NCBI GenBank assembly: GCA_036835375.1
Contig: DAITMB010000108.1
Span: 1 to 17,286, forward strand
Reading direction: 5' to 3'
Source: JANQTF01 sp036835375
GTDB lineage: Bacteria > Bacteroidota > Bacteroidia > J057
DNA: 17,286 nucleotides
Position numbers and translations under genes: made by a program. Below, one piece after another: positions 14,206 to 17,286 of this stretch (within the stretch, counting starts at the first letter, position 1; each line of letters starts with the position of its first letter). The notes beneath the pieces were generated by a model, which worked only from the letters and a program-made list of their open reading frames with translations, did no database searches and was not told the DNA's origin.

Positions 14206-17094
14206 ATGCTGAAGAATCCAGATTCATTTGTCCAGCGTCACTTGGGCCCTTCTGCTGAAGACATCCAAGACATGCTACAATCCCTCGGCGTTTCCTCATT
14301 GGAGGAACTCATGTCGCAGACCCTGCCATCCAAGATTCGCCTGACGCAGCCGCTTCAATTGCGCGAAGGCATGGCAGAATATGAGTACCTGCGCCGACTC
14401 AAGTTATTGGGAAATAAAAACAAGGTCTTTCGTTCCTACATCGGCACGGGCTACTACGACACCGTGACGCCTTCGGTGATCTTGCGAAATATCTTTGAAA
14501 ATCCAGGATGGTACACCCAGTACACACCCTATCAAGCTGAAATTTCGCAAGGACGTCTCGAAGCGCTCCTCAATTATCAGACCTTGATCGCGGACCTCAC
14601 GGCCCTTCCCGTGGCCAACGCATCGTTGCTGGATGAAGGCACGGCTGCCGCAGAGGCGGTGTCTATGACCTATGGCCAAAAGCAAAAAAAGGACAAATTG
14701 GGCATCAGCAATCGCGTGTTGGTTGATGCCAATTGTTTCCCACAGACCATTGCCGTGCTTCACACTCGCGCCGAAGCGGTGGGCATCGAGGTGGTCGTAG
14801 CCGAAGCAAAGGATTTTGTCGTGGATGAAACCGTGTTCGCTGCGGTGGTACAATATCCTGACTGCACGGGGGAACTGCTAGACTGGAAAGGCTTGGCCGA
14901 CGACCTCCATGCCTTCGGCAGCTTTCTCATCATGGCGACAGACTTGCTCAGTCTCACGATGCTCACTGCACCTGGCGAAATCGGCGCGGATGTTGCCATC
15001 GGGTCGGCTCAGCGCTTCGGCGTTCCCATGGGTTATGGCGGTCCTCATGCCGCATTTTTTGCTACAAAAGAAGAATTCCTCCGGCAGCTTCCGGGGCGCA
15101 TCATTGGGCTGTCAGTGGATAGCCACCAGCGTCCGGCGCTGCGCATGGCCCTGCAAACGCGGGAGCAGCACATTCGTCGCGACAAGGCTACATCGAATAT
15201 TTGTACAGCGCAGGCGCTCCTCGCCATCATGGCCGGAATGTACGCCGTTTACCACGGCCCCAAAGGCCTTCGCGCCATTGCAAGTCGCGTTCATCGGCTC
15301 ACCACGGGGCTCAAGGCCGGCTTGCAGCAACTTGGGGTAGAAGTCCTCAATCAGAACCATTTTGACACCCTCAGCCTTCGACTTGCCAATGAGCAGGAAG
15401 TAGAAGCCCTTCAAAAACTGGCGATCGCTGCGGAAATGAATTTCGCTTATCCAAGACCGCAGGTTGTAGGTATTTCGCTGAATGAGACTACCCGTGTCGC
15501 CGATGTAGCGGAGATTCTGAGCTTGTTTGCTCAAGTTCGGGGTCAGGCTGGCATGACAGAATTTGACTTGTCACAAGCCGCCCAAGAGCAGATCGCTGAG
15601 CCGTTTCTCCGCGAATCGACTTATTTGACCCATCCGGTCTTTCATACGCATCATTCCGAGACGGCCATGATGCGCTACATCAAGTCCCTCGAAACCAAGG
15701 ATTTATCGCTCAACACGGCCATGATTCCGCTGGGCTCTTGCACAATGAAGCTCAATGCGGCCACACAATTGATCCCACTGAGCTGGCCCGAGTGGTCTCG
15801 CGTTCACCCATTCGCGCCGATGGACCAAGTGCATGGCTACGTGGAGATGATCCAGGAATTGGGAGACATTCTTTGTGATGTCACTGGATTTCACGCCATG
15901 TCATTCCAGCCCAATTCTGGTGCGCAAGGTGAGTACGCAGGCCTCATGGTCATTCGGGCCTACCACCGCAGCCGGGGCGACCTTCATCGCAACATTGCCT
16001 TGATTCCTTCTTCCGCACACGGCACCAATCCTGCTTCTGCGGTGATGGCAGGCATGCAAGTGGTCGTGGTGAAGTGCGACGAAATGGGCAACATCGATAT
16101 GGCAGATCTTGAAGCCAAGGCCCTCCAGCATTCGGCAAATTTGTCTTGCCTCATGGTGACCTATCCCTCCACGCACGGCGTGTTCGAGGAGGACATCATG
16201 GAAGCGATTGAGCTCGTTCACGCACAGGGAGGCCAAGTCTATATGGATGGCGCCAACATGAATGCGCAGGTTGGGCTCACCAGCCCCGGCCGCATAGGCG
16301 CGGATGTGTGTCACCTCAATTTGCACAAGACCTTCGCGATTCCTCATGGCGGTGGCGGTCCGGGCATGGGCCCCATCGGCGTGGCCAAGCACTTGGCACC
16401 ATTTCTCCCCTCACACCCGCTGGTGCAGACGGGCGGAGCCCAAGGCATCTCGCCTGTGTCGGCGACGCCATTTGGTAGTGCCAGCATTTTGCTGATTTCC
16501 TACGCCTACGCGTGTATGCTCGGCAGCGAAGGCTTGCGGGTAGCCACGGAGGTGGCGATCCTGAGCGCCAACTACATGAAAAGCCGCTTAGAATCGGTGT
16601 ATCCGGTTCTGTTTCAGGGGAATAATCAGCGCGTGGCCCACGAGTTCATTCTCGACCTTCGGCAGTTCAAGTCGCAACTTCAACTGGAGGTGGATGACAT
16701 CACCAAGCGCCTGATCGATTATGGCTTTCATGCGCCGACCGTGTCCTGGCCCGTTCCCGGCACCATCATGATCGAGCCGACCGAAAGCGAGCCTAAGGAA
16801 GAGTTGGACCGCTTTGTAGAGGCCATGCTTTCGATTCACTGCGAAGTCATGGAAATCGCCAGCGGAGAAGCGGATGTAAAGGACAATGTCCTGCGCAATG
16901 CGCCCCACACCATGGCAGAAGTCGTAAGCGACGAATGGGATCACGCCTATAGCCGTCAGAAAGCCGCTTTCCCCGTACCAGGACTGTTGGCAAAGAAATT
17001 TTGGGCGTCGGTGGGCCGAGTCAACAATACCTATGGCGACCGCCATGTGGTGTGTACCTGCCCCCCCGTGGAGAGCTACGCAGAGCCGATCTGA
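14206..17094 (+). CDS. gcvP: Glycine dehydrogenase (decarboxylating), P-protein of the glycine cleavage system
   Basis: The PLP enzyme decarboxylates glycine and passes the aminomethyl group to the lipoyl arm of GcvH. With GcvT and Lpd this feeds one-carbon units to tetrahydrofolate in the cytoplasm. From the ATG at 14206 it has 962 residues, the normal size of the single-chain form in which both halves are fused. The frame is open upstream to 14020, but those residues do not fit the family, whereas NPDSFVQRHLGPS is the standard N-terminus. The N-terminal half contains GTGYYDT, QAEISQGRLEALLNYQT and DEGTAAAEA. The C-terminal half contains PLGSCTMKLNA, SFQPNSGAQGEYAGL, ATHG-type STHGVFEE, and HLNLHKTFAIPHGGGGPGMG, in which Lys708 is the PLP-binding lysine. 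gcvT and gcvH are not in the window, which is common in Bacteroidota. Confidence 0.98.
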   Translation: MLKNPDSFVQRHLGPSAEDIQDMLQSLGVSSLEELMSQTLPSKIRLTQPLQLREGMAEYEYLRRLKLLGNKNKVFRSYIGTGYYDTVTPSVILRNIFENPGWYTQYTPYQAEISQGRLEALLNYQTLIADLTALPVANASLLDEGTAAAEAVSMTYGQKQKKDKLGISNRVLVDANCFPQTIAVLHTRAEAVGIEVVVAEAKDFVVDETVFAAVVQYPDCTGELLDWKGLADDLHAFGSFLIMATDLLSLTMLTAPGEIGADVAIGSAQRFGVPMGYGGPHAAFFATKEEFLRQLPGRIIGLSVDSHQRPALRMALQTREQHIRRDKATSNICTAQALLAIMAGMYAVYHGPKGLRAIASRVHRLTTGLKAGLQQLGVEVLNQNHFDTLSLRLANEQEVEALQKLAIAAEMNFAYPRPQVVGISLNETTRVADVAEILSLFAQVRGQAGMTEFDLSQAAQEQIAEPFLRESTYLTHPVFHTHHSETAMMRYIKSLETKDLSLNTAMIPLGSCTMKLNAATQLIPLSWPEWSRVHPFAPMDQVHGYVEMIQELGDILCDVTGFHAMSFQPNSGAQGEYAGLMVIRAYHRSRGDLHRNIALIPSSAHGTNPASAVMAGMQVVVVKCDEMGNIDMADLEAKALQHSANLSCLMVTYPSTHGVFEEDIMEAIELVHAQGGQVYMDGANMNAQVGLTSPGRIGADVCHLNLHKTFAIPHGGGGPGMGPIGVAKHLAPFLPSHPLVQTGGAQGISPVSATPFGSASILLISYAYACMLGSEGLRVATEVAILSANYMKSRLESVYPVLFQGNNQRVAHEFILDLRQFKSQLQLEVDDITKRLIDYGFHAPTVSWPVPGTIMIEPTESEPKEELDRFVEAMLSIHCEVMEIASGEADVKDNVLRNAPHTMAEVVSDEWDHAYSRQKAAFPVPGLLAKKFWASVGRVNNTYGDRHVVCTCPPVESYAEPI

Positions 17095-17126
17095 TCGGAG
17101 TAATTGATTTCCGGTTACCATAAAAT

Positions 17127-17170
17127 AACGCCATCCTCGGAGCACTCCGGAGATGGCGTTTTCATTTATC
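17127..17170 (+). terminator. Intrinsic terminator of gcvP
   Basis: AACGCCATC (17127-17135) pairs with GATGGCGTT (17152-17160), with an inner CGGA/TCCG stem. The next bases are TTCATTT, so the U tract with the stem end reads TTTTCATTT. It starts 32 bases after the gcvP stop. From here to 17286 no gene is recognisable. Confidence 0.85.
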
Positions 17171-17286
17171 CAAACGAAAAATTCAGGTCTTTTTTCACCC
17201 GAGAATGGGGGAGCACTGCCAAACGCGAGCAAAAGGAGTGTAGGAGTAGAGGCTGAGAAATTGTCGGCACTGTACGAAATTCGGAG

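Noticed and set aside
15901..16392. Minus-strand open frames inside gcvP, including one at 16588-17232
   Set aside because: They are antisense to highly conserved P-protein motifs and have no recognisable content.

Overview
The window looks like a chromosomal fragment of a free-living Bacteroidota, most likely of the Saprospiria/Lewinella type, from a draft or metagenome assembly. Two large secreted proteins end in type IX secretion (T9SS) C-terminal sorting domains. Genes lack clear Shine-Dalgarno sequences. The type III polyketide synthase/UbiA cluster and the single-chain GcvP also fit that phylum. A run of exactly 100 N (3434-3533) is a scaffold gap, so adjacency across it is not proven.

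Left part, minus strand (1-3433): a gene-free edge carries short repeats. Next come an 853-residue T9SS-exported protein of unknown function and, just upstream of it, a small apparent lipoprotein gene whose reading frame is broken twice. After the gap, still on the minus strand (3534-6490), lies an 891-residue secreted protein. It has two lamin-tail domains, each apparently inserted into an older immunoglobulin-like module, then a fibronectin III-like domain and a T9SS tail. A good intrinsic terminator follows it.

Middle part, minus strand (6491-13109): a 647-base gene-free stretch with strong hairpins is followed by acs (acetyl-CoA synthetase). Upstream of acs is a tightly overlapping four-gene operon, read in the order UbiA-like prenyltransferase, type III polyketide synthase, SAM methyltransferase and FAD-dependent oxidoreductase. 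The genes overlap by 4, 8 and 23 bases, so they almost certainly form one biosynthetic pathway. By analogy with the srsABC phenolic-lipid genes of Streptomyces, the product should be a methylated, oxidised polyketide lipid, here with an added membrane prenyltransferase step. The product itself cannot be read from the sequence. This is the most interesting system in the window.

Right part: pcm (protein-L-isoaspartate methyltransferase, minus strand) and gcvP (glycine decarboxylase P-protein, plus strand) are divergently transcribed from a 264-base intergenic region. Two inverted repeats lie close to the gcvP start. gcvP ends in a clear intrinsic terminator, and nothing recognisable follows to the window edge. 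No rRNA, tRNA, CRISPR array or intact mobile element was seen.
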